A stretch of DNA of 64,000 nt from an uncultured Clostridium sp. (GCA_900542285.1 UQNF01000002.1:23090-87089); one strand, 5' to 3'; positions 34,331 to 42,142 are shown, counted from the first letter of the stretch. Notes: a model not told the origin generated them from the sequence alone. Translations and numbers: made by a program.

Positions 34331-35083
34331 TCAGGCAGTGTCCAGATGGGCCTCGACGAATTCCTTCACGCCTATCATGGTCTGCCTGCCGCATTTGCCG
34401 TCCACTCCGCCGCAGTAGTAGCCGAGTGAGTTGAGCGCACGCTGCAGGTTCTTTATCGCATCGCCCTGTATCATGGGCTTTGTGACGGAAAGCACCACCT
34501 GCTCGTCATAGCAGTTCTCATCGTAGATGAGCTGGCGTGTCACAAGCCCCCTGTGGGTCCAGGGTCTTTCACTGAGCTTTGTCACGACGACGCCGAAGCG
34601 TATTCCCCTTGCTTCCACGACAAGCGGCTCGCCGTTCAGAAATCCGCAAACCCAGCCCACATGGCTCATGCGTCCGTCGGGGTTCCGGTAAAACACCGCT
34701 TCGCCGAGCTGATAGCTTCGGTCCACCTCGTTCAGTGCGCCCTTGTCGCTGCACCATGCGATATAGCAGTAGTTGGCGTTCACGTCCGTACCGATGTAAA
34801 CATCGAGCAGCCCCTGGCAGTCGCAGGCTCTGACCTTGCCGAGCACCCAGCTTTCGGTCGCATTTCGGTAGCTCTCGCCCGACCAGCCCTTTTTGCTGTA
34901 ATAGCACTTGAACCGCTGCTCCAAAAGCTCCCGGGTCACGATGTTGCCGGTCGTCCCGAACAGGTATTCCCAAGGCTCCGTGCCGCATTCCTCGATATCA
35001 AGGGGCAGCTCCGCACCCTCCGGAATGCTTTCGCGCTTGCAGTGTGAAAGTGCAAAGCGTACGAAATCGATAGCGTTTTTCAT
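34331..35083 (-). CDS. Endolysin: NlpC/P60-like peptidase with peptidoglycan-binding domain
   Basis: 250 residues; start at 35083 because AAAGGAAC precedes that ATG and the frame upstream has no ribosome site. The N-terminal part is an NlpC/P60-type cysteine peptidase: catalytic Cys in VRACDCQGLLDVYIG, His in RMSHVGWVCGFLNG, then VVEARG. The C-terminal ~60 residues are a PG_binding_1 domain (IKNLQRALNSLGYYCGGVDG, then CGRQTMIGVKEFVE). It would cut peptide bonds in cell-wall stems. There is no signal peptide and no holin next to it. The position between structural genes may mean a tail-associated lysin. Confidence 0.8.
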   Translation of the reverse strand: MKNAIDFVRFALSHCKRESIPEGAELPLDIEECGTEPWEYLFGTTGNIVTRELLEQRFKCYYSKKGWSGESYRNATESWVLGKVRACDCQGLLDVYIGTDVNANYCYIAWCSDKGALNEVDRSYQLGEAVFYRNPDGRMSHVGWVCGFLNGEPLVVEARGIRFGVVVTKLSERPWTHRGLVTRQLIYDENCYDEQVVLSVTKPMIQGDAIKNLQRALNSLGYYCGGVDGKCGRQTMIGVKEFVEAHLDTA

Positions 35084-35153
35084 TTTCTTGTTCGTTCCTT
35101 TCTCATGTTTCAAAATTCGATCGAAAGTCAGGCCCTGCTTTTCCCATATGCGC

Positions 35154-36083
35154 CTAATCGAGCGTATTGGGACGGTTTGACCTGCTTCCTGCGCCACTGC
35201 GTCCGTAGCCGCTGCCGGATCCGCTTCCGTTTGCGGCTATGCCGAATATCTCATCGATAAGCCGTTCGTATTCCCCGGGCGTCAGGGCTGACTGCGCGCT
35301 CTCCCTCAGCTTTCGCCAGTAGCTCAGATTTGAGTGCAGGAAGGACTGCCTGTCGTTGGGCTTGAGCGAGGAGATATAATTAAAGTATTCGTTGTAGTAT
35401 CCGGAGCTTTCGCTTTCCTCCGGCTCGTCAGCGCCGCCTGCGAGCCGATTGCGGTAGGCTATCTCCTCCATGGCGTTCCTGTGCTGAAGCTCTGTCTCAT
35501 ACAGCTGCGCTCTTATCCTTGCAAACTCGACGGAGGCGTTGTAGACGTATTGGGCAAGTTCTGCGCTGTAATCGGATTCGAGCCTTGCGATATCTCGGGC
35601 TATCGAATCGTATTCACGCTTTTTCATGCTCGAAAGATAGGTTGAGCCGCCCATTCCGCGCGAATAGGCGTCGGCGTCCAGCTCCGCCATAGCCGTCATG
35701 CCATAGTTCCTCCTGTCCTCAATAGCGGCATCGACCGCCGGGCGAAGGAAGGCTTCAAGCTGTGAATAGAGGCTTTCGAGGCCGGGAAGATCGGGCGATG
35801 CTCCGTAGCTCTGCAGCGTTGAGATGATGCTGCCGTAGTAATCGTCGATGCTGCCGCTCTGCGCTCCCTGCGCCGAACCTGCGGAATTTGGGGCGGATAC
35901 GGCCGAATCGCCATTGCCGCTTTCATAGAGCGAACCGGGGCCGTATGCCCTTTGGGAGGCGTTTCCGCCGACGGGAGCGATCGTCCCGGCTGCCTTTTCG
36001 ACGGAGCCGCGCTTTACGGCGGAGCTGTCCTCCGCAACGGCGTCGGCAAGCTTCTTCCTCCTTCGGTAAAGTTTATATGCCAT
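35154..36083 (-). CDS. Phage structural or internal virion protein, coiled-coil
   Basis: 309 residues. The ATG at 36083 has AAAGGAAG three bases upstream. A basic start (MAYKLYRRRKK) and a low-complexity Ser/Gly/Ala linker precede a long helical stretch (SIARDIARLESDYSAELAQY, then FARIRAQLYETELQHRNAME), and the C-terminus is Gly/Ser-rich (SGSGSGYGRSGAGSRS). No family is recognised. Position next to the capsid gene and composition fit an internal head or ejection protein; this is inference. Confidence 0.6.
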   Translation of the reverse strand: MAYKLYRRRKKLADAVAEDSSAVKRGSVEKAAGTIAPVGGNASQRAYGPGSLYESGNGDSAVSAPNSAGSAQGAQSGSIDDYYGSIISTLQSYGASPDLPGLESLYSQLEAFLRPAVDAAIEDRRNYGMTAMAELDADAYSRGMGGSTYLSSMKKREYDSIARDIARLESDYSAELAQYVYNASVEFARIRAQLYETELQHRNAMEEIAYRNRLAGGADEPEESESSGYYNEYFNYISSLKPNDRQSFLHSNLSYWRKLRESAQSALTPGEYERLIDEIFGIAANGSGSGSGYGRSGAGSRSNRPNTLD

Positions 36084-36144
36084 ATTCTTCCTTTCCGGGA
36101 TCATGGGCGATTTAGGAGGCCCACGATCCCTTGCCGAGCCGGTT

Positions 36145-37353
36145 TTAGGATACGGTATGCTCGATCCTTACGAGCCAAAGGTCGTTGAGTATCGCCGCGG
36201 TGTATGCGGTGACCTTTGCTCCGATGGTCGCCCTCTGGTCGAGGGGGTCGGCGGTGCCGGAGCTGCCGTGGGGCTTGACGATGAGCTGAACTGCACCCTT
36301 GCCTTCGACGTCGATAACGCCGTAAGCGTCCTTGCCAAATACGAGCGCACAGTGAACGTCCAGCGCCTTGCCGTCGCTTCCCTTGGATGCCGCATCGTTG
36401 CTCCAAACCTCAGCGTTGGCGGTGAGGCTTGCGGCTGCGGAAAGGGTGACGGTATTGGTGTCCTCATCAAAGGGGGCTACGGCTGCAAGCGTGTATTCGT
36501 TGGAGCCTATCATGATTTTGTTGCCGGGGACGGAGAGGTACTCGATCTCGGCCTTTGTGGGGGTGTTCGCAAGCACGAAGGAGGTGCTTGAGTTCGTGGA
36601 GCTCTTAACGAAATTGCGTACTGCCTGCGTATATACCTTAGCCTCGGTGCTTTCGACGAATACCACGCCGTAAAGCATTCCGATCTCGCCGCTGTAAACG
36701 GCCTCTGCGTTGCTGTAAGCGGAAACGTTCTTCCACATCTCATCGCTCTGAAGGTCGTAGGTGGCCTCGGGTGAGCAGATGCAGATATAGTGGGGCTTTC
36801 TGCCGTCCTCAGAGAACTGGCGCGCCTTGTTCTTCTTGAGCGTGCGCACCGCCTTCCTGACCTCATCGGTGGTGAGCCTGTCGCTCGAGGTCAGCGCGGA
36901 ACGGGATGTCTTGCCGCCTGCATACTGGACGTTGGTTCCGGCGCACATTGCGTCTCGGGTTACCCACTCGACGACGGTGCCGAGCTGTTCGCCCAAAAGC
37001 TCTGCGGAATCGTTGATGACGGCATCGTATGCGGTGAGGTCGAGGAGATCGCTGACCTCGACATATGCGCCGTACTGCTTGACCTCCGCTTCAACGTCGC
37101 TCTGCGAGAGGGTCTGTCCGCTCGGGGTCACGCCCTCAACGAGGCCGCGCATTGCGCTCTGGGGGTCGAAAAGGTTCCAGCGGCGGAAGTTTACATACTT
37201 GCCGTTTCCGCGCGGGATGGGTCGCTTCTGGCCGAATTCGGCGTGAACGAACCTGGTCTTTGCGCTCTCCAAAAGCTGCCTGTCATAAAACTTCACAGGG
37301 AATTTCGCGCTCTGTGCTGCGCTGACAGTGGTGTTAATATTGATATTTGCCAT
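36145..37353 (-). CDS. Major capsid protein, N4-gp56 family
   Basis: 402 residues. The beginning (VKFYDRQLLESAKTRFVHAE, then FGQKRPIPRGNGKYVNFRRW) and GLVEGVTPSGQTLSQSDVEA are hallmark blocks of the N4-gp56 major capsid family of short-tailed phages. Further conserved parts are YVEVSDLLDLTAYDAVINDS and KARQFSEDGRKPHYICICSP. It forms the HK97-fold shell. The frame is intact and full length, with AAAGGAAC before the ATG and 75 bases to the upstream gene. An intact capsid gene without portal or terminase genes nearby is unusual. Confidence 0.9.
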   Translation of the reverse strand: MANININTTVSAAQSAKFPVKFYDRQLLESAKTRFVHAEFGQKRPIPRGNGKYVNFRRWNLFDPQSAMRGLVEGVTPSGQTLSQSDVEAEVKQYGAYVEVSDLLDLTAYDAVINDSAELLGEQLGTVVEWVTRDAMCAGTNVQYAGGKTSRSALTSSDRLTTDEVRKAVRTLKKNKARQFSEDGRKPHYICICSPEATYDLQSDEMWKNVSAYSNAEAVYSGEIGMLYGVVFVESTEAKVYTQAVRNFVKSSTNSSTSFVLANTPTKAEIEYLSVPGNKIMIGSNEYTLAAVAPFDEDTNTVTLSAAASLTANAEVWSNDAASKGSDGKALDVHCALVFGKDAYGVIDVEGKGAVQLIVKPHGSSGTADPLDQRATIGAKVTAYTAAILNDLWLVRIEHTVS

Positions 37354-37428
37354 AGTTGTTCCTTTCTTTTCTTCTTTTTTGTGTGTTTATCGTGCGTTTA
37401 CGGTCTTGGGCTGAGCCGCCGCAGCCGT

Positions 37429-38007
37429 TCAGATCCTGACCCTGCGGCCGTCCATGCTCGCCTTCTTTAGCTGTCTGCGGAGCTTGCGGAAGTCCTCACT
37501 GCTCATGTTCTCATAGTCGGTTTCCGGAGCCTGTCCCATGCTGCCGCGTATCGGCCTTGGGAGCATTGCGTTCCTTTTGGCGTTCATGCTGTCCTGACCG
37601 TCCTCCGGACCGTCCGGACTGTCCTTTGGACCGTCCGTGTTGTCATTTTCATTGTCCATGCGTCGCAGAAGCGTTACCACAACGGCAATGGGGTTGATGC
37701 CCTCCGGGATGCCGACACGCTCCAGCATCGCTTCGCCGAGCATCATTGCGGCACGCTCATAGCTGTCATGGCTGCCATTGCTGTCGCCGCTGTCCGAACC
37801 GTCCGCATTGTCAGCATTGTCCGAATTGTCCGTATTGTTTTCGCCGCCTGCATCCGCAGGGGCGGTGCATATCTGTTCACCTTCGCACCCTTCCGCGGCC
37901 TTCCTGCCGCTCTTGGCGGTTCCATTCGCCTCTTCTTTGGGGTTCGGCTTGCCCCTTGTACCTGCGAGCCTGTCGAGAAGCTCCTGCAGTTTCTTATTCC
38001 TGCTCAT
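37429..38007 (-). CDS. Scaffold-like protein at the head of the phage module
   Basis: 192 residues, highly charged. It has a basic N-terminus (SRNKKLQELLDRLAGTRGKP), a long Asp/Asn/Ser-rich middle (DNSDNADNADGSDSGDSNGS) and a basic C-terminus (DFRKLRRQLKKASMDGRRVR). It lies directly upstream of the capsid gene, where scaffold genes sit, and has the acidic and helix-ended composition typical of scaffolds. I see no family motif. The ribosome site is weak (GAAAG), and a stable hairpin (GGGCTGC/GCAGCCC) occupies the 22-base stretch immediately upstream. Confidence 0.6.
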   Translation of the reverse strand: MSRNKKLQELLDRLAGTRGKPNPKEEANGTAKSGRKAAEGCEGEQICTAPADAGGENNTDNSDNADNADGSDSGDSNGSHDSYERAAMMLGEAMLERVGIPEGINPIAVVVTLLRRMDNENDNTDGPKDSPDGPEDGQDSMNAKRNAMLPRPIRGSMGQAPETDYENMSSEDFRKLRRQLKKASMDGRRVRI

Positions 38008-38016
38008 TTTTCTTTC

Positions 38017-38075
38017 GGGCTGCGTGTTTCAGCAGCCCATCCTTTCTCCCCGGGACTGATGCGCCGCCCGGGGAC
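38017..38075 (-). other. Two hairpins in the leader of the phage module
   Basis: CCCCGGG/CCCGGGG with a 12-base loop lies at about 38050-38075, and GGGCTGC/GCAGCCC with an eight-base loop at about 38024-38045, the latter ending next to the start of the scaffold-like gene. An AAGGA lies on the far side of the second hairpin, so folding could bring it near the start codon. This is inferred from sequence only. Confidence 0.45.
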
Positions 38076-38107
38076 GGCTTTTCCGATACGGCCGAAGCTC
38101 CCCAAGA

Positions 38108-38158
38108 TAAAATAAAGCCCTCCGCAGATGAGTTGGATTTCTGCGGAAAGCTCTTTTC
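38108..38158 (-). terminator. Intrinsic terminator / attenuator in the phage-module leader
   Basis: On the minus strand a ~15-bp stem (AGAGCTTTCCGCAGA with TCTGCGGAGGGCTTT, including a few G-U pairs) closes an 11-base loop and is followed by ATTTTATCTT. It lies between the promoter at 38232-38260 and the first gene at 38007, with no gene upstream that needs termination, so it may attenuate module transcription. Confidence 0.6.
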
Positions 38159-38231
38159 ATCAGCCCGGCTGTAAAGGTGTATGACGGAAAGAGCGATGCC
38201 AATTCTGCCAACGCAATTCCCATCGACAACT

Positions 38232-38260
38232 ATTATACCACATTTGGAGAATTAAATCAA
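38232..38260 (-). promoter_or_regulatory. Sigma-A promoter of the phage structural module
   Basis: Minus strand: -35 TTGATT at 38255-38260, 17-base spacer, consensus -10 TATAAT at 38232-38237. Transcription would start near 38225, giving a leader of about 218 bases that contains three hairpins. Confidence 0.65.
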
Positions 38261-38328
38261 CTGTTTAGAGAATTATTTTTGAAAAAATCTCTACTTACGA
38301 GATTGAAATGACAAATCCTTCCTCCGGA

Positions 38329-38640
38329 TTGTCCCAACCAGTGCGGCGAGTTAACCCCCGACCGCCAAGCAGGGAGCGAGTTCCCCGGTTTTCCAGAACA
38401 AAGCGGCGAGTTTCCCGAACTGTCCATACCAGTTCGGCGAGTCGTACTCCGACCGCCACGCAGGGAGCGAGCTTCTCCGGCTTTCCCGAACTGTCCAAAC
38501 CAATGCGGCGAGTCGTCCCCCGACCGCCAAGCAATGCGGCGAGCTTCTCCGGCTTTCCCGAACTGTCCAAACCAATGCGGCGAGTCCCCTCATGCACCCC
38601 CGAACAGTGGGCGAGTATCTTTTGCTTCCCCGAATTTTGC
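38329..38640. repeat. 71-72-bp tandem repeat, about four degenerate copies
   Basis: Copies begin with CCCGAACTGTCCA at 38414, 38485 and 38557 (periods 71 and 72), with a diverged copy starting near 38329 and a partial one at the end. Each holds GCGGCGAG, CCCCGACCGCCA and CTTCTCCGGCTTTC blocks, and GCGGCGAG recurs roughly every 35 bases. On the minus strand one frame is open through it only because the unit is close to a multiple of three. It appears non-coding. Confidence 0.75.
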
Positions 38641-38810
38641 GGCGAACTGTGCTCAGAACAAAAACAGCACAGCACTCACCATCGGTAATGAGGGTATCCA
38701 AATACAATGGCCTTCGCGCGCACACACACGCAAGCACGAGGCGGCTTTGCCGCCCGTGCTTATGTTTTTTTATAATTTTTTTATTAATATTATTTTATTT
38801 TATTATTGGG

Positions 38811-39051
38811 TGACAAATCGTGACTTTATTGACCTATTTTGTCACCCCCCCTTAAGACCTGATTTGTCGCACCCTAAGTCCTATTTTGTCACCCCCCCTC
38901 AGACCTGATTTGTCGCACCCTCAGACCTGATTTGTCGCACCCTAAGTTCTATTTTGCCACCCCCTCCTCAGACCTGTTTTGTCCCCCCCTCAGACCTGTT
39001 TTGTCACACCCTCCGATCGGCTTCTTTGTTCGCATTATGACCACTTTTGTC
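38811..39051. repeat. Iteron-like array: nine TTTGTC boxes at 22-25-base spacing
   Basis: TTTGTC (once TTTGCC) starts at 38838, 38863, 38885, 38909, 38931, 38953, 38978, 39000 and 39046. Each sits in a unit like ACCTGATTTGTCGCACCCTA with a C-rich tail (ACCCCCC). The steps are 25, 22, 24, 22, 22, 25, 22 and 46, so close to two helical turns. An inverted copy, TGACAAA, precedes the array at 38811. There are no unique spacers. The pattern suggests cooperative protein binding or a replication-type iteron set. Confidence 0.75.
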
Positions 39052-39310
39052 ACCCCCTCCGATCGGCTTTGCAGTTCGCATATTGGCCTGCCAATCACAG
39101 CTGAGAAGGACTTTAGCAACGGCATTATCAATACTGCCGACGCCCTCCTTGCGATAAGGGTAGGCATGGGGCTGTAAGCCGATCGCCGTCTGCGACTTAA
39201 TACGAGTTGAATAGTTAACGAATGTTTTTTCGTTCTCCATGCGCCGGACATCTGCCCGGTGCATTTTCCATCATCGGAGTATCTGCTCTCATTCATGGCA
39301 CGGATTAAAT

Positions 39311-39350
39311 AAAAAACACCGCCCCGAAAGCCGGAGCGGCGGTGAAAAAA
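39311..39350 (-). terminator. Terminator of the DHHW operon
   Basis: CACCGCC (39317-39323) pairs with GGCGGTG (39338-39344), flanked by six A before and after on the plus strand, so it ends in T6 on the minus strand directly after the DHHW stop. It may work in both directions. Confidence 0.85.
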
Positions 39351-39354
39351 CGAA

Positions 39355-40518
39355 TCATCTCAGCCAGACGAGATCGCCGGTGGTCTGTGCGGTGTCCACG
39401 CCGTAGATAACGAGAAGCTCCTCTATACCGTATTCGGAACAAAGCTCCGAGGGGAGCGGCATTGCGGAGTTAAAGTACCTGACATCCAGCATGACTATCC
39501 TGCTGTAATGGTTTGCAAGGAACGGCACTATCGCATTGCCGTAGCTGTCCTTCAGCACCAGCAGCGTTCCGCCCTCGGCGTTTGGATTCTCGATAACGGT
39601 GATGCCGTGGTTGCTGTACAGATATGCCGCATAGCGGTCAACGACGCCTTCCTCAAGGCAGCTTTCGTCTATCATGCCGCTGTGGGCGGTCTCCTTGCCG
39701 CCGTCAATGGTGGTAACGGCGATGTCGGAGTCGCTGTCCGCAGTCCAAACCTCCAGACTGTCGGGCTTGGTCAGCATAAGACCGCTGCTGCCGTAGCTTG
39801 TGCCGTAAAATTCAAATGAACGCTTGGAAAACTCCGACTCAGGCAGCGGAGTGAAGCCAAGGCTTTCCCCAATGCTTTGGTACAGCAGATAGCTGCCCTG
39901 CATCGTCAGATGGTGGTCGGTGCGGTAGTAGAGGGAGGATACATCCGCTGCGGATGAAAAAAGCTCCCCGACAGGAATGCTACTGCCGCCGGCCGCCTCC
40001 GAAAAGCCGCTGACAATGCTGCCGTCATCGTATTCAAGGTGAAGCTTCGGGAGCTCATCTTCGAGCATATAGCCGGAGCTCGGAATGATAACGAGCGTTG
40101 TGTTAAGGGAATTTTCCTCGGCAAATCTCTTTACAAGGCCGCCGTTCGTCAGGAGCTTGGCTTCATCGTATACCGTTGGGGTGTTGAAAAGCCTGTCGCC
40201 CTTGCCCATGATGATGCTCTCGGTCGCGTTGCGGCCGGTATAGCGGTTGAGATAGGAATAGAGCGATACGAAGAAATTCCTTGCCGGGAAATGGTCCTGC
40301 AGCCAGGTGTCCACCTCTGCGGCAAAGTTTCCGCTGATAAAGCTGCTCAGGCTGGCGTCCGGAGCCTTGGCAAGCATACGCCGTTCGTTCGGGCTAAGCT
40401 CGCCCTCATGCTTGGGCAGAAAGCATATGAGCAGAAAGAATACGACGATAACCGCCAAAAAAGCGGCTATCATCGCGATCTGTGATGTTCTGACCTTGTT
40501 GTTACTTGATGAGCTCAT
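39355..40518 (-). CDS. DHHW-family protein (AlgX-like surface polysaccharide acylation partner)
   Basis: 387 residues. One N-terminal membrane anchor (AMIAAFLAVIVVFFLLICFL) is followed by an extracellular SGNH-like fold. The LSPNERRMLAKAPDASLSSF and DTWLQDHFPARNFFVSLYSY blocks are conserved, and YYRTDHHLTMQGSYLLY carries the family Asp-His-His motif (here DHHL, not DHHW). LLVLKDSYGNAIVPFLANHY holds a DSYG nucleophile-like block. Such proteins work with MBOAT acyltransferases to move acyl groups onto cell-surface sugars. Its start overlaps the DUF4358 gene by 17 bases, with GGAGAAG eight bases upstream. Confidence 0.87.
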   Translation of the reverse strand: MSSSSNNKVRTSQIAMIAAFLAVIVVFFLLICFLPKHEGELSPNERRMLAKAPDASLSSFISGNFAAEVDTWLQDHFPARNFFVSLYSYLNRYTGRNATESIIMGKGDRLFNTPTVYDEAKLLTNGGLVKRFAEENSLNTTLVIIPSSGYMLEDELPKLHLEYDDGSIVSGFSEAAGGSSIPVGELFSSAADVSSLYYRTDHHLTMQGSYLLYQSIGESLGFTPLPESEFSKRSFEFYGTSYGSSGLMLTKPDSLEVWTADSDSDIAVTTIDGGKETAHSGMIDESCLEEGVVDRYAAYLYSNHGITVIENPNAEGGTLLVLKDSYGNAIVPFLANHYSRIVMLDVRYFNSAMPLPSELCSEYGIEELLVIYGVDTAQTTGDLVWLR

Positions 40519-41002
40519 CCAACAGCTTCTCCGCAGCGGGGTTGTCGTTAGTGATTATGAGAAATGCGTACTGACCGACGACCTTGTTGATGCAGGTGTT
40601 GAGCTTGTCGAGCTGGTCGGGGCCGTAGTTGCTGTAATCGTGGATATAGGCGTCTACACGGCTTGCAAGGTATTCTTCGCTTATTTTCTTTGCGGAAGCC
40701 TCATCAACGGCCTTGATAACGAGCACGGTCTCGGGGGTAGAGGAGCATACGGCAATGCAGCCGACATAGCTGTCTCCGTCCTTGGCGACGAGTGCAAGGT
40801 CGATGCCGAACAGCTTGCCGATAGCGAACTCGCTGTCAGCGATGATTGCGGGCTTCTCCTCAAAGGAGCAGCCGTCGATAAGCCTTTGCGCCGTATCCTT
40901 TGGGTCGATGCTGATATTTGCAGGGGTCTTGCTGCAGGCTGCGGCGCTTAACAGCATAATGCAGGCAAGCAGGATAACGATGAGCTTGTTAGTGGTTTTC
41001 AT
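40502..41002 (-). CDS. DUF4358 lipoprotein
   Basis: 166 residues. The signal peptide (TNKLIVILLACIMLLSAAAC) ends in a lipobox, SAAAC, so it is membrane-anchored outside. The body (DTAQRLIDGCSFEEKPAIIA, then VVGQYAFLIITNDNPAAEKL) fits DUF4358, small lipoproteins usually encoded beside DHHW and MBOAT genes in Bacillota. The role is unknown, probably an accessory of surface acylation. It ends inside the start of the DHHW gene, which implies coupling. Confidence 0.85.
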   Translation of the reverse strand: MKTTNKLIVILLACIMLLSAAACSKTPANISIDPKDTAQRLIDGCSFEEKPAIIADSEFAIGKLFGIDLALVAKDGDSYVGCIAVCSSTPETVLVIKAVDEASAKKISEEYLASRVDAYIHDYSNYGPDQLDKLNTCINKVVGQYAFLIITNDNPAAEKLLDELIK

Positions 41003-41042
41003 ATGTGTTCCTCCAAAGTTTTATTAGTTCTGTTCAGTGGTC

Positions 41043-41921
41043 TCAGTTTCCTCTCAACGCAGCCATGACGGTCAGGCAGATGTGGTCGGCCCAAACCGAG
41101 GAATACTGCATATTGAGGTGCATTCCGTCGCTCGATGCGTCGTCGGGCAGGTCTCCGTCGGCGGTTATCATGACGTCCGGAACGGTGATATAGTAGCAGC
41201 CCCTGGTCCTTGCAAGCTGCTCTATCTGCTCATTGTACATGCGAACGCGCTCATTGTTCGCTCCGGTCTCGCCGCCCTGTGCGCTCTTCGCCTTGGAGAA
41301 CGGGGGGAGTCCGGTCAGGAATATCTTGGCGTTCGGATGCATTTCCCATACATCGGTTATGAAGTCGGAATAGTGATCGATGAACGAGGTCAGGCTCGGC
41401 CAGCCAAGCTCATTCTGCCCGAACATCAGTATTACCGCCTCATATTCGCCGTCCTCCAGCTCCTGTATGATGGGGATGGTACCGTCGGTCTTGGGATCGG
41501 TATAGACGGACAGGATGTTCAGTCCGACCTTGGTCATAAACTTGCCGTGAGTGATGACGCCGTAGCGGTAAAGCCCTTCAAACACGGAATTGCCGACGAA
41601 CACGCTGTTGTCGAATACCGAATAATCGGGCTCGGGCGCAGCTGTATAGCCGGGGACGGGCGTTGCCGTGGGCTCAGGGGTGGGCGTGGGCGCTTCCGTA
41701 TTGAGCGGAGGCTCGGTCACGTCCGTCACTTCCGTAGGGACGGGTACAGAGGTAGGGGAGTTCGTGCCGTAGATGTCAATAGGGGTTTTGGGATCGTCGG
41801 GCTGCCTTGAGGCTCTGATAAGCAGCACTGCAAGCACTACCGCCGTAATGCCGACTATTGCCCATGCGATCTTGGCAACGACGGACAAGCCGTCATGCTT
41901 TCTGCCGTTAAAATTGTGCAT
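41043..41921 (-). CDS. SGNH/GDSL-type hydrolase, membrane-anchored
   Basis: 292 residues; the ATG at 41921 has AAGGA seven bases upstream, while an earlier in-frame TTG at 41942 has its ribosome site too close. One membrane segment (AKIAWAIVGITAVVLAVLLI) leads to a Thr/Pro linker (TEAPTPTPEPTATPVP). The catalytic domain then shows VFVGNSVFEG (block I, GNS for GDS), ILMFGQNELG (block III, with Glu for Asp) and DGMHLNMQYS (block V, Asp-x-x-His). It is probably an esterase or acyltransferase acting on surface sugars. First gene of the three-gene operon. Confidence 0.85.
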   Translation of the reverse strand: MHNFNGRKHDGLSVVAKIAWAIVGITAVVLAVLLIRASRQPDDPKTPIDIYGTNSPTSVPVPTEVTDVTEPPLNTEAPTPTPEPTATPVPGYTAAPEPDYSVFDNSVFVGNSVFEGLYRYGVITHGKFMTKVGLNILSVYTDPKTDGTIPIIQELEDGEYEAVILMFGQNELGWPSLTSFIDHYSDFITDVWEMHPNAKIFLTGLPPFSKAKSAQGGETGANNERVRMYNEQIEQLARTRGCYYITVPDVMITADGDLPDDASSDGMHLNMQYSSVWADHICLTVMAALRGN

Positions 41922-42016
41922 CTGTCTGTCCTTGCTGAGCAAGGTCTCCTTTCATAAAGCAAATGAACGAATCCTTTCGTTCGGAGCAGAAATAGTATTC
42001 CATGCGATCCGGACTA

Positions 42017-42045
42017 ATTATAGCAGATATTTTTACGGATATCAA
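42017..42045 (-). promoter_or_regulatory. Sigma-A promoter of the SGNH-DUF4358-DHHW operon
   Basis: Minus strand: -35 TTGATA at 42040-42045, 17-base spacer, consensus -10 TATAAT at 42017-42022, about 95 bases before the SGNH start. Confidence 0.7.
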
Positions 42046-42103
42046 CCTTTTGCGTTCGGCAGCGGTTATGCTGCTTAAAGCAGTTTTTTTACGGATATTT
42101 ACT

Positions 42104-42142
42104 GCAAAAACCGATGCGGACACATCGCTTTGGCCGCATCGG
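42104..42142 (-). terminator. Terminator after the DUF4430 gene
   Basis: CCGATGCGG (42111-42119) pairs with CCGCATCGG (42134-42142). On the minus strand the stem is followed by TTTTTGC. It lies 43 bases after the DUF4430 stop. Confidence 0.8.

Larger units (their letters stand above)
38008..39354. other. Non-coding region between the phage module and the DHHW operon
   Basis: 1.35 kb without a convincing gene. In order it holds the attenuated leader and promoter of the phage module, the 71-72-bp tandem repeat, an AT-rich tract (38761-38808), the iteron-like array, about 250 bases with a twice-occurring CTCCGATCGGCTT block (near 39011 and 39057), and a bidirectional terminator. The frames here are short or lack ribosome sites. 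Confidence 0.6.

Noticed and set aside
30861..38007. Complete prophage
   Set aside because: Only structural and lysin genes are present; no integrase, replication, portal, terminase or lysogeny genes and no attachment sites were seen.
38295..38737. Minus-strand frames of ~126 codons with a GLDSSGKPEKLA-like repeat
   Set aside because: The open frame is a by-product of a DNA tandem repeat; the copies differ by indels and non-codon changes and there is no ribosome site.
38811..39051. CRISPR array
   Set aside because: The repeated unit is 22-25 bases end to end with no unique spacers, and no cas gene is in the window.
39004..39296. Minus-strand frames of 86-115 codons near the iteron-like array
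   Set aside because: They run through the repeat array, lack ribosome sites and show no domain.
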